From Promethearchaeota archaeon (lineage in GTDB: Archaea; Asgardarchaeota; Lokiarchaeia; Sigyniarchaeales; SOKP01): DNA of 16,467 bases. Positions 6,419-13,942 of this stretch are shown here, piece by piece. A program made the translations under genes and the position numbers. The notes under the pieces were generated by a model that was not told where the DNA came from, did no database searches, and was given only the letters and a program-made list of their open reading frames with translations. The stretch covers positions 1 through 16,467 of the forward strand of contig JAGXNU010000023.1 of the NCBI GenBank assembly GCA_019894815.1, written 5' to 3'. Numbering within the stretch: position 1 is the first letter of the stretch; each line of letters opens with the position of its first letter.

Positions 6419-7531
6419 ATGATTAGTATAAATGGTGTGGAAATTATTACCGAATCGAAAAAAACTCCGCTTTATGATGCTCATATTAACTTAGGAGCGA
6501 AAATGGTTGACTTTGCCGGTTTCTTTATGCCCGTGCAATATGAAAGCATAATTAAAGAGCATAACGCAGTGAGAACCAATGCTGGTATTTTTGATATATC
6601 ACATATGGGAGAATTTCTTCTTGAAGGAGAAGATATATTCCCTTTCCTTCAATTTGTAATGATTAATGATTTAAACCTACTGGAACCTTCAAAGGGGCAA
6701 TATTCTTGCATGTGTTATGAAAATGGAACAGTAGTAGACGATTTGGTTTATTATGAAGAAACTCCCCAAAGGTTTCGAATGATTGTCAATGCAAGTAATG
6801 TTGAGAAGGATTTTAAATGGTTAAATAATCACATTGGAGATTGGAATGTTAAAATCACGGATCTTTCATATCAAAGAGCTCGTATTGCATTTCAAGGTCC
6901 TAAAGCAGATGAACTTCTGCAAACAATTGTAGATACTGATTTATCTGAAATTAATAGATTTTATTTTAGGCATTGCAAACTAAATGATCTACCAATTTTC
7001 ATTGCCAGAACTGGTTATACTGGTGAAAAAGGATTTGAACTATCAATGGATAATGAATATGCATCAACAGTATGGAATTCTTTAATGGAATTAGGTGCTA
7101 AACCTGCTGGATTAGGTGCAAGGGACTCTTTAAGACTTGAAGCGTCTTATTCTCTTTATGGTCATGAAATAAATGATAAAATTACACCAATAGAAGCGGG
7201 ATTATTTTGGCTCGTAAAACCAAAGGAAGGAATTGATTATATTGGGAAAGAAGTCTTATTAGAACAGAAGTCTAAAGGAACTAATCGAACACTTGTTGGA
7301 TTATCTTTAATAGATCGTGGTATAATAAGGCAAGATTATAAAATTTATAAAGATGGAAATGAGATTGGATTTGTTACTTCTGGGGGTTTTTCACCAACAT
7401 TACAAAAGACAATTGGCTTAGGATTGATAAAAAAAGAATTTAAGGAAATTGATACAGAAATCCAAATTGAGATCCGAGATAAACTGTTGAAGGGATTAGT
7501 ATCTTCTACACCATTTTTTAGAAATGTTTGA
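6419..7531 (+). CDS. gcvT: Glycine cleavage system T protein (aminomethyltransferase)
   Basis: GcvT takes the aminomethyl group from the lipoyl arm of GcvH, releases ammonia and gives a methylene-pterin. The 370 residues match the family throughout: KTPLYDAHINLGAKMVDFAG at 15-34, QYESIIKEHNAVRTNAGIFD at 40-59, SHMGEF at 61-66, NGTVVDDLVYY at 102-112 with the conserved active-site Asp pair 107-108, ARTGYTGEKGFE at 196-207, and ARDSLRLEA at 234-242 followed by YGHEI. The first 14 residues (MISINGVEIITESK) extend beyond usual GcvT N-termini, but no better start lies inside. It is the first gene of the gcvT-H-PA-PB operon. Bacterial enzymes use tetrahydrofolate; because Ftr, Mtd and Mch are encoded nearby, H4MPT is the likelier acceptor here, which is an inference. 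Confidence 0.93.
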   Translation: MISINGVEIITESKKTPLYDAHINLGAKMVDFAGFFMPVQYESIIKEHNAVRTNAGIFDISHMGEFLLEGEDIFPFLQFVMINDLNLLEPSKGQYSCMCYENGTVVDDLVYYEETPQRFRMIVNASNVEKDFKWLNNHIGDWNVKITDLSYQRARIAFQGPKADELLQTIVDTDLSEINRFYFRHCKLNDLPIFIARTGYTGEKGFELSMDNEYASTVWNSLMELGAKPAGLGARDSLRLEASYSLYGHEINDKITPIEAGLFWLVKPKEGIDYIGKEVLLEQKSKGTNRTLVGLSLIDRGIIRQDYKIYKDGNEIGFVTSGGFSPTLQKTIGLGLIKKEFKEIDTEIQIEIRDKLLKGLVSSTPFFRNV

Positions 7532-7546
7532 GATAAAAAGAAGTGA

Positions 7547-7948
7547 ATGGCTATGGATTATAATTTACGGGAAGATATAAAATATACTGCTTCTCACGAA
7601 TGGGTGAGAGTTGATGGTGATATTGGGGTTGTTGGAATAACTAGTTATGCTCAACACCAATTAGGGGATATTGTTTTTATAGAATTACCTAATATTGGCT
7701 TAGTTCTTGAAAAGGGTAGTAATGTTGCTGAAATAGAATCAGTTAAAGCAGTTGGAGATCTACAAATGCCAGTATCAGGTGAAATAATCGAAGTTAATAA
7801 AGCATTAGAAGGAACTCCTGAAATGGTGAACTCTTCTCCCTTTGATGACGGTTGGATATTAAAAATTAAGATTAAGCATTCAGATGAATTGGGAACTCTT
7901 CTTTCTATTGAAGAATATAAAAAGATAATAGAATCTGAAGGACATTAA
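7547..7948 (+). CDS. gcvH: Glycine cleavage system H protein (lipoyl carrier)
   Basis: GcvH carries the aminomethyl intermediate on a lipoyl-lysine between the P, T and L proteins. The protein has 133 residues, the normal size. The lipoylated residue is Lys67 in AEIESVKAVGD (61-71). HEWVRVDGDIGVVGIT at 17-32, AQHQLGDIVFIELP at 35-48 and a C-terminal GWILKIKI at 102-109 complete the family pattern. It follows gcvT by 15 bp. AAGTGA touches the ATG at 7547, so the in-frame ATG at 7553, six bases on, could be the real start and would remove MA. Lipoylation enzymes and the L protein are not in the window. Confidence 0.95.
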   Translation: MAMDYNLREDIKYTASHEWVRVDGDIGVVGITSYAQHQLGDIVFIELPNIGLVLEKGSNVAEIESVKAVGDLQMPVSGEIIEVNKALEGTPEMVNSSPFDDGWILKIKIKHSDELGTLLSIEEYKKIIESEGH

Positions 7949-8006
7949 TATTTCTTTTCTTATTTTAAGAAGAATTATTTCAAATTTAAAAGGTGAATAG
8001 AATAGA

Positions 8007-9347
8007 ATGGATTTTATTCCACATGATGATAAAACGATTGCTGAGATGTTAAAAGATTTAGGACTTAAAGAATTAGATGACCTTTTCGATGATATTCCAA
8101 AAGATCTACTCAAGACACAGTTAAATATTCCTCCTGGATTATCAGAACCCGATTTATTAAATAAATTGGTAAAAATCTCGGAAGAAAATAAAGTGTATCA
8201 AAGTAACTTTCTAGGTGCTGGAAATTATTTTCATTATATTCCCTCTTTAGTCGATTTTGTAATCAGTCGCTCAGAATTTTATACTGCCTACACTCCTTAT
8301 CAAGCTGAAGCAAGTCAAGGTTATCTCCAAGCAATTTATGAATATCAATCAATTATTTCACGTCTGACACAAATGGATGTTGCAAATGCTAGCATGTATG
8401 ATGGATCTACAGCTCTAGCAGAAGCAGCAATCATGTCAACGATAATAACAAGTAAAAATATCGTCATAATTATGGAAGGGATACATCCTGAATATGTAGA
8501 AGTTGTTAAAACTTATTGTTGGGGACAGAATATCGAGTTACGAATTGCATCTCAAGATGATCTAATGAATAATTTGAGTGAAGAAGTTGCTTCAATTATG
8601 ATTCAAAGCCCAAATTTCTTTGGTGATATCGAGGATGTAGTAGAAATTTCAAAAAAGATCAAAAAATCTGCTCCAAATTGCTTAATTGTGCAGGTCATGA
8701 CTGATCCAACTTGTTTAGGTGTTTTACAACCACCTGGATTAACCAATATTGATATTTTTGTAGCAGAAGGTCAAGCTTTTGGCATATGTCCTTCTTTTGG
8801 TGGACCTGGACTTGGTATATTTACAGCAAAACAGAAATATTTAAGAAAGATACCTGGTAGGCTAGTAGGAAAAACCAAAGAATTAAATGGGGAACGAGAA
8901 GGCTTTATTTTAACATTACAAGCGCGAGAACAGCATATTCGAAGAGAGAAGGCAAGTTCAAATATTTGTACAAACCAAGCTTTATGTGCCTTATCAGCTC
9001 TGATATATTTATTATCCGTAGGCTCCCATGGCCTCCGGGAAATTGCTACTCAAAATATTCAAAAAGCACATTATTTGAAGGAAAAATTAGCCTTAATCCC
9101 AGGATATGAAATACTAAATAAAAAACCTACATACAATGAATTCTTATTGAAATGTCCCGATATCGATAAATTTATCATTGAATGCAAAAATGTTAATATC
9201 CTCCCTCCTTTACGCATTTCTTCTTATTACCCTAATATGAAAAACGTTCTTTTAGTATGTGTTACTGAAATCAATTCAAAAGAGTCATTAGACAAGTTTT
9301 TAGATATAGCAAGTAAATTTCAAGAAAATAACATGGGGGATTCATGA
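8007..9347 (+). CDS. gcvPA: Glycine dehydrogenase (decarboxylating) subunit 1
   Basis: GcvPA is the alpha subunit of the split PLP-dependent P protein that decarboxylates glycine and loads the aminomethyl group onto GcvH. The 446 residues begin with the family's MDFIPHDD..I.EML pattern and contain TPYQAEASQG at 96-105, MYDGSTALAEA at 130-140, SPNFFGDIED at 201-210, PSFGGPGLGIF at 262-272, KIPGRLVGKT at 281-290 and REQHIRREKASSNICTNQ at 307-324. It has the PLP-enzyme fold but no Schiff-base lysine; that lies in GcvPB. A clear GGTGA site (7992-7996) precedes the ATG by 10 nt. The gene lies 58 bp after gcvH and overlaps gcvPB by 4 bp. The split form is usual in archaea and Gram-positive bacteria; E. 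coli has one fused chain. Confidence 0.95.
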   Translation: MDFIPHDDKTIAEMLKDLGLKELDDLFDDIPKDLLKTQLNIPPGLSEPDLLNKLVKISEENKVYQSNFLGAGNYFHYIPSLVDFVISRSEFYTAYTPYQAEASQGYLQAIYEYQSIISRLTQMDVANASMYDGSTALAEAAIMSTIITSKNIVIIMEGIHPEYVEVVKTYCWGQNIELRIASQDDLMNNLSEEVASIMIQSPNFFGDIEDVVEISKKIKKSAPNCLIVQVMTDPTCLGVLQPPGLTNIDIFVAEGQAFGICPSFGGPGLGIFTAKQKYLRKIPGRLVGKTKELNGEREGFILTLQAREQHIRREKASSNICTNQALCALSALIYLLSVGSHGLREIATQNIQKAHYLKEKLALIPGYEILNKKPTYNEFLLKCPDIDKFIIECKNVNILPPLRISSYYPNMKNVLLVCVTEINSKESLDKFLDIASKFQENNMGDS

Positions 9348-10777
9348 TGGATACAAAAATTATATTTGAAAAGAGTTTCAACCGCTCTAATAGAAACTTT
9401 ATCACTAAAATGGATGTAATTGCTAAGGATCTTACTGAAATAATACCAACTTCATTGATTAGAAAAGAATTACCTCTTCCTAATGTTCCTGAGGTTGAAA
9501 TTGTTCGCCATTATGTAAATCTAAGTAATAAAAATTATGGAGTAGATACGGGAATATATCCTTTAGGTTCTTGTACAATGAAATATAATCCAAAGATTAA
9601 TGAGGTTATAGCAAGAATTCCTGGCTTCTCTCAAATTCATCCGCTTCAAGAAGATAACCAAGGCTCACTTAGAATTCTCATAGAGTTATCAAAATTGTTA
9701 ACTGAGATCACTGGTATGGAAGGCTTCACACTACAACCAGCTGCAGGAGCGCATGGGGAATTGGTTGGATTACTTATAATGAAAAAATATTTTGAAAATA
9801 AAAACATCCTTAAAACAAAGATAATTGTTCCAGATTCAGCTCATGGTACCAATCCTGCATCAGCGAAAATGGCCGGTTTTTCTATTATTGAGGTCCAATC
9901 TAATGAGCAAGGCGAAGTTCCTTTAGATCATCTTGAGTATGCCATGAAACAAGGAGATGTAGCCGGAATAATGTTAACCAATCCTAATACTTTAGGTGTA
10001 TTTGATAGGAATATAAAAGAAATAACACGAATTGTCCATGAAAATGGTGGACTTTGTTATTATGATGGTGCTAATTTAAATCCGATGCTTGGGGTCTGCC
10101 GCCCTGGAGATATGGGTTTTGATATAGTTCACCTCAATCTTCATAAAACTTTTTCTACTCCCCATGGTGGTGGTGGTCCGGGGTCTGGTCCTGTTGGGGT
10201 TATTGAAGAACTCATCCCATTTCTTCCTGAACCATGTTTGATATCAAATAAGGACGGAATGATTTGTGTTGAAAGAAAGGATACTTCAATTGGACGAATT
10301 AAAGCATTTTGGGGAAATTTTGGTATAATTTTAAGGGCTTATTCATATATTTTGGCTTTAGGCGCTGAAGGGCTGAGTAGAGTTGGTAGAATATCTGTAT
10401 TGAATGCAAATTATTTAAGGCATAATTTAAAGAAACGATTTCATCTTCCTTACGATAGAATTTGCAAACATGAATTTGTGTTATCAGATAAAGGGATTCC
10501 TAACGATATTACAACTGAAGATATTGCAAAGCGCATCTTAGATTATGGCATTTACGCTCCCACGATCTATTTTCCCTTAATTGTTAATGGTGCTCTCATG
10601 ATTGAACCTACCGAGACAGAGACAAGGAATAATTTAGATAGATTTATTGATATTTTATTCAAAATTTATGACGAAGCTAAGGAAAATCCAGATATTCTGA
10701 AGAAAGCCCCTCACAATACACCAATTGGACGTTTAGATGCTGTCTTAGCTGCGAGAACGCCGAAATTAAGAGAATAA
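9344..10777 (+). CDS. gcvPB: Glycine dehydrogenase (decarboxylating) subunit 2
   Basis: GcvPB is the PLP-binding beta subunit of the P protein. Lys268 in HLNLHKTFSTPHGGGGPG (263-280) should form the Schiff base, and the glycine-rich loop after it is typical. Other family blocks are YPLGSCTMKYNPKIN at 72-86, QPAAGAHGEL at 131-140, DSAHGTNPASAKMAGF at 164-179, TNPNTLGVF at 212-220, YYDGANLN at 239-246 and EPTETE at 421-426. The 477 residues fit the family (about 480-500). The start overlaps the gcvPA stop in ATGA, suggesting coupled translation; GGGGGA lies just upstream and a second ATG at 9347 is an alternative. Its stop is only 4 bp from the stop of the convergent MTAP gene, so its transcript must end inside that gene, perhaps at the T runs near 10823-10843. 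Confidence 0.95.
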   Translation: MMDTKIIFEKSFNRSNRNFITKMDVIAKDLTEIIPTSLIRKELPLPNVPEVEIVRHYVNLSNKNYGVDTGIYPLGSCTMKYNPKINEVIARIPGFSQIHPLQEDNQGSLRILIELSKLLTEITGMEGFTLQPAAGAHGELVGLLIMKKYFENKNILKTKIIVPDSAHGTNPASAKMAGFSIIEVQSNEQGEVPLDHLEYAMKQGDVAGIMLTNPNTLGVFDRNIKEITRIVHENGGLCYYDGANLNPMLGVCRPGDMGFDIVHLNLHKTFSTPHGGGGPGSGPVGVIEELIPFLPEPCLISNKDGMICVERKDTSIGRIKAFWGNFGIILRAYSYILALGAEGLSRVGRISVLNANYLRHNLKKRFHLPYDRICKHEFVLSDKGIPNDITTEDIAKRILDYGIYAPTIYFPLIVNGALMIEPTETETRNNLDRFIDILFKIYDEAKENPDILKKAPHNTPIGRLDAVLAARTPKLRE

Positions 10778-10781
10778 AAAA

Positions 10782-11645
10782 TCATAATATCGCATTTAAT
10801 AGTGTGTGATGGCAAGAACAATCTTTTTCTGTATTTATTTTAGGAATGGTCATTTCTAGTAATTTCTTAAGATTCTCAGTATTTTCTTCCATTGTTTTCA
10901 TAACTTCAGATACAGCAACACTCAATTTTTGAATTAAATTACCACATTTATCACATTCATTTTTATATGCGACGATACCACAGTTCGGACAGTTTCCCGC
11001 CCATACATCAAGATCTGTAATCATGGCAATGCAACAATAACATATTTCTTTTTCGGCAGCTAGAACTACCTCTGGATATGTTGTCATTCCTATAATGTCT
11101 CCCCCAAGCAGTCGAAACATGTTTGATTCTGATCTTGTGGAAAATCTTGGTCCTTCTATGCAAACATATGTTCCTCCATTACAAATTTCTATTTCTAAAT
11201 TTTTTCCCGAGTCATAAAAAAGACTTCTCATATATTCACAATAGGGATCTGCTTGACCTATGTGGCAAACTTGCCCTCCTTCAAAAAAAGTATCACCTCG
11301 TTTCTTAGTTCGATCAATGTACTGGTCAACTATTACAAATGTTCCTTTTGATAATTCTGCTTTCAATGAACCAACTGCTGAAGTTGATATTACAAATTTC
11401 ACTCCCAATTCTTTTAATGCCCATATATTTGCTCTAAAATTTATATTATGCGGGGGAATTGAATGATCTTTACCATGACGAGGAATATATGCTATTTTTT
11501 TATCCTTAAAATCGCCTATAGTTATTTTTGAAGAACTATTTCCAAAAGGTGTAAAGATTTTGACTTCATCAGCATTTTCCAAATGGATATCGGAACCAGT
11601 ACCTCCAATTATAGCTATGTCAGCATTAATATCATTATTTTTCAT
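10782..11645 (-). CDS. mtnP: Archaeal-type S-methyl-5'-thioadenosine phosphorylase with zinc-ribbon-like insertion
   Basis: This enzyme phosphorolyses methylthioadenosine to adenine and methylthioribose-1-phosphate. Family motifs: IIGGTGSD at 12-19, PRHG at 55-58, INFRANIWALKELGV at 68-82, SAVGSLK at 89-95, CIEGPRFSTRSES at 162-174, GMTTYPEVVLA at 186-196 and TDLDVW at 210-215. Asp211 and Asp213 correspond to the adenine-recognising Asp pair of MTAPs (guanine/hypoxanthine-type PNPs have Asn), favouring an adenine substrate. After TDLDVWAG the protein inserts CPNC (219-222) and CDKC (231-234), a four-Cys zinc-ribbon-like knuckle absent from its paralogue. The C-terminus carries CSC (276-278), like the CXC motif of the Sulfolobus MTAP II type. 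The length of 287 residues is slightly above the family norm. The start ATG at 11645 follows a weak GATGTGAT site. It is divergent from the second MTAP gene. Confidence 0.88.
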   Translation of the reverse strand: MKNNDINADIAIIGGTGSDIHLENADEVKIFTPFGNSSSKITIGDFKDKKIAYIPRHGKDHSIPPHNINFRANIWALKELGVKFVISTSAVGSLKAELSKGTFVIVDQYIDRTKKRGDTFFEGGQVCHIGQADPYCEYMRSLFYDSGKNLEIEICNGGTYVCIEGPRFSTRSESNMFRLLGGDIIGMTTYPEVVLAAEKEICYCCIAMITDLDVWAGNCPNCGIVAYKNECDKCGNLIQKLSVAVSEVMKTMEENTENLKKLLEMTIPKINTEKDCSCHHTLLNAIL

Positions 11646-11748
11646 TTTGAAATCACATCATCTATTTTTTTCTAATAAAATAAATAAAAATTGAGTAATT
11701 TTAAATATTATAAAAAAAACTATTGAAAAACTCCTAATAGTGAATATT

Positions 11749-12498
11749 ATGATTAAAATAGGAATAATAGGTGGTTCGGGACTAGATAATCCTGACATTT
11801 TAAAAGATGGAAGAGATGTTGAAGTTGATACACCATATGGAAAACCAACTTCTCCACTAAATGTAGGTAAAATCAATGATGTGGATGTTGTTCTTATAGC
11901 AAGACACGGAAGGGAACATACTATAACTCCAACACAAGTAAATTATAGAGCTAATATACAAGCGCTAAAAGATCAAGGATGTACTCATATCTTGGCAACA
12001 ACTGCATGTGGTAGTTTGAGAGAAGAAATTGGACGAGGTGATTTTGTTATTCTCGATCAATTTATTGATTTTACAAGATTGAGGAAAGTAAGTTTTTTTG
12101 ATGAATTTCAACCAGGCGATGCTAAGCATACTGCCATGGCTTATCCATATTCAGAAGAGTTAAGAAATATCTTTATTGAAACGGCTAAAGAGCTTAATCT
12201 TAGATTTCATGGAAAAGGGACAGTTGTTACAATCGAAGGTCCAAGGTTTTCCACAAGGGCAGAATCTGAGATGTTTAGGTTATGGGGGGCTGATGTAATT
12301 AATATGAGTATTGCTCCTGAGACAATCTTGGCAAATGAGGCTGGTATTCCATATGCTGCAGTTGCAATGTCTACAGATTATGATTGTTGGAAGGAAGATG
12401 AGGCTCCTGTCACGTGGGACGAGATTTTAGAAGTTTTCGGTAAAAATGTAAATAATGTTATCGCGTTGCTGACCAATGTTATAAAAAAGATAAAGTAA
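11749..12498 (+). CDS. mtnP: S-methyl-5'-thioadenosine phosphorylase, eukaryotic/bacterial MTAP-like paralogue
   Basis: This is a second MTAP of a different subfamily. From the ATG at 11749 (249 residues) the protein begins MIKIGIIGGSGLDN and contains ARHGREHTITPTQVNYRANI (the family's phosphate and ribose region), TTACGSLREEIGRGDFVILD, VTIEGPRFSTRAES, WGADVINMSIAPE and STDYDCWKEDE. The TACGSLREEI, DQFID and ATDYDCWKE-type blocks resemble human and cyanobacterial MTAP far more than the archaeal-type neighbour. The Asp pair in TDYD supports adenine specificity. Met-Ser-Ile replaces the usual Met-Thr-Thr next to PE, which may affect ribose binding. A GTG at 11740 is in frame, but its GTGA is better read as the ribosome site five bases before the ATG. 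The 103-bp divergent gap from the other mtnP holds AT-rich promoter-like DNA (TTAAATATT near 11701). Confidence 0.88.
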   Translation: MIKIGIIGGSGLDNPDILKDGRDVEVDTPYGKPTSPLNVGKINDVDVVLIARHGREHTITPTQVNYRANIQALKDQGCTHILATTACGSLREEIGRGDFVILDQFIDFTRLRKVSFFDEFQPGDAKHTAMAYPYSEELRNIFIETAKELNLRFHGKGTVVTIEGPRFSTRAESEMFRLWGADVINMSIAPETILANEAGIPYAAVAMSTDYDCWKEDEAPVTWDEILEVFGKNVNNVIALLTNVIKKIK

Positions 12499-12518
12499 TA
12501 TTTTGCAGTCTAATTAAT

Positions 12519-12535
12519 TCTTTTTATTTTTTAAT
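12519..12535 (+). terminator. T-rich terminator after the second mtnP
   Basis: T5 and T6 runs broken by a single A lie about 20 bp after the stop at 12498. The rest of the 154-bp gap up to the beta-CASP gene shows only its promoter-like elements. Confidence 0.45.
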
Positions 12536-12612
12536 TTGATAATTACATTTGTATAATATCGCGAAGCTCTACATTGAAAAAATTATTATTCTTTTGCAAA
12601 TTTATTAGTATA

Positions 12613-12626
12613 AAGAGATATAAAAA
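12613..12626 (+). promoter_or_regulatory. BRE/TATA promoter of the beta-CASP nuclease gene
   Basis: AAGAGA followed by TATAAAAA (12619-12626) is a good archaeal BRE-TATA pair. Its centre is about 30 bp from the ATG at 12653, predicting a transcript with only a few leader bases. A weak GAGAG at 12641-12645 is the only ribosome-site candidate. Confidence 0.45.
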
Positions 12627-12652
12627 TTTAGTATTTAAAAGAGAGTATAAAT

Positions 12653-13942
12653 ATGCCTGTAATTAAATTTCTTGGTGGTGCCAGAGAAGTCGGAAGATCC
12701 GCCATACTAATTGAATCGAACAATAAAGAAAAGATAATGCTCGATTATGGAGTAAGATTCAAAGAAGAGGATCGGCTTCCTGATAAAACAGATCTAGATA
12801 ATCTTAAAGCTGTTGCTCTTACTCACTGCCATATAGATCATTCAGGAGCACTACCCTTACTGTATAAAAATTCAAGCTTACCTTTCTATACTAATCCACT
12901 TTCATTAAGAATATCTGATATTCTCCTAAAAGATATGATTAAGATTTCTAGGTATCCATACCCCTTTGGTTATAAAGAATTAGATAAATTAAGACAAAGT
13001 GCCAAATTCTTGAGAAATGGGATTCGCCAGAAAATCTCTAATGATTTTCATATAACATTTTATGATGCCGGACATATTCCTGGAAGTATTTCAATTCTTG
13101 TTGAGGTTGATGGAAAAAAAATATTTTATACTGGAGATATAAATTCACAAACTACTAATCTCATAAATCCTGCGAAATCTTCAGAAATACCAAAGATTGA
13201 TGCATTAATTACAGAATCAACTTATGCTCTAAAAGAGCATCCTCCAAGAGAGGAAACAGAAAGAGATATCGTAGATAGAATTGTTAACATAATAGAAAAT
13301 GATGGTAATGTATTAATTCCCGCATTTGGGGTTGCGAGATCACAAGAAGTTTTATTAGTTTTAAAAAAGTATGACCTAAAGATACCAATATATTTGGATG
13401 GACTTGCTAGAAAAGTTTGCATGGCTTATTCTGAATTCCCTAACGCATTCAAGGATTTTTCTATGCTCAAGAGTGCAATTAAGACCGCACAATTTGCAAA
13501 AAGTAGAAATCGAATGAGTATTTTAGAAAAAGGAAAAAATATTATTATTTCACCTTCAGGAATGCTTAAAGGTGGTGCTGCGATTGATTACGTGTCAAAA
13601 ATTGTTAAAGATCCCGCATCAGCTATATATCTCGTAGGGTATCAAGTAGAAGGTACACCTGGAAGAAAACTTTTAGAAGAGGGAATATTCGAATTTGAAG
13701 AAAGAGGATATTCAAGAAGTACTAAAACGAAAGCATTGTGTGAAGTAGATTATTTTGATTTTTCAAGTCATGCTGATAAATCAGACCTCCTTAATTATAT
13801 TAAAGGAATTAAATTCAATAATTCACGTTATGTGTTTTGTGTTCACGGAGATGAAAAGTCAACTACGTCTTTAGCTAGTAATCTAAATAAGGAAAATTAC
13901 AATGCTGTCGCTCCTGAAACAGGAGAATCTTACGCTATTTAG
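12653..13942 (+). CDS. Archaeal CPSF-like beta-CASP ribonuclease (aCPSF2-type, no KH domain)
   Basis: This metallo-beta-lactamase/beta-CASP nuclease probably cuts or trims RNA. Zinc motifs are complete: Asp31 in LDYG (motif 1), HCHIDH at 58-63 in LTHCHIDHSGA (motif 2), His141 in DAGHIPGS (motif 3), Asp162 in YTGDIN (motif 4). The beta-CASP motifs follow: Glu188 in TESTY (A), His373 in FSSHAD (B) and His398 in CVHGD (C). IPAFGVARSQE at 222-232 and ISPSGMLKGG at 299-308 are typical of the CPSF/aCPSF group. At 429 residues it lacks the N-terminal KH domains of aCPSF1 (about 640 residues), so it fits aCPSF2 or an archaeal RNase J relative less well. In related archaea such enzymes act in RNA 3'-end formation or decay. 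Its last 8 bases overlap the end of the convergent RecJ-like gene. Confidence 0.9.
   Translation: MPVIKFLGGAREVGRSAILIESNNKEKIMLDYGVRFKEEDRLPDKTDLDNLKAVALTHCHIDHSGALPLLYKNSSLPFYTNPLSLRISDILLKDMIKISRYPYPFGYKELDKLRQSAKFLRNGIRQKISNDFHITFYDAGHIPGSISILVEVDGKKIFYTGDINSQTTNLINPAKSSEIPKIDALITESTYALKEHPPREETERDIVDRIVNIIENDGNVLIPAFGVARSQEVLLVLKKYDLKIPIYLDGLARKVCMAYSEFPNAFKDFSMLKSAIKTAQFAKSRNRMSILEKGKNIIISPSGMLKGGAAIDYVSKIVKDPASAIYLVGYQVEGTPGRKLLEEGIFEFEERGYSRSTKTKALCEVDYFDFSSHADKSDLLNYIKGIKFNNSRYVFCVHGDEKSTTSLASNLNKENYNAVAPETGESYAI

Noticed and set aside
7880..8113. A 77-codon minus-strand frame across the gcvH-gcvPA junction.
   Set aside because: It spans the antisense of two certain genes, with a low-complexity Ile/Phe/Lys-rich translation.
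11123..11466. Plus-strand frames of 61 and 68 codons inside the archaeal-type MTAP gene.
   Set aside because: They are antisense to conserved MTAP motifs and are shadows of the true frame.
11719..11741. A 6-bp inverted repeat (ACTATT / AATAGT) before the second mtnP.
   Set aside because: The arms are short, the loop is 11 bp and composition is AT-rich; likely chance.
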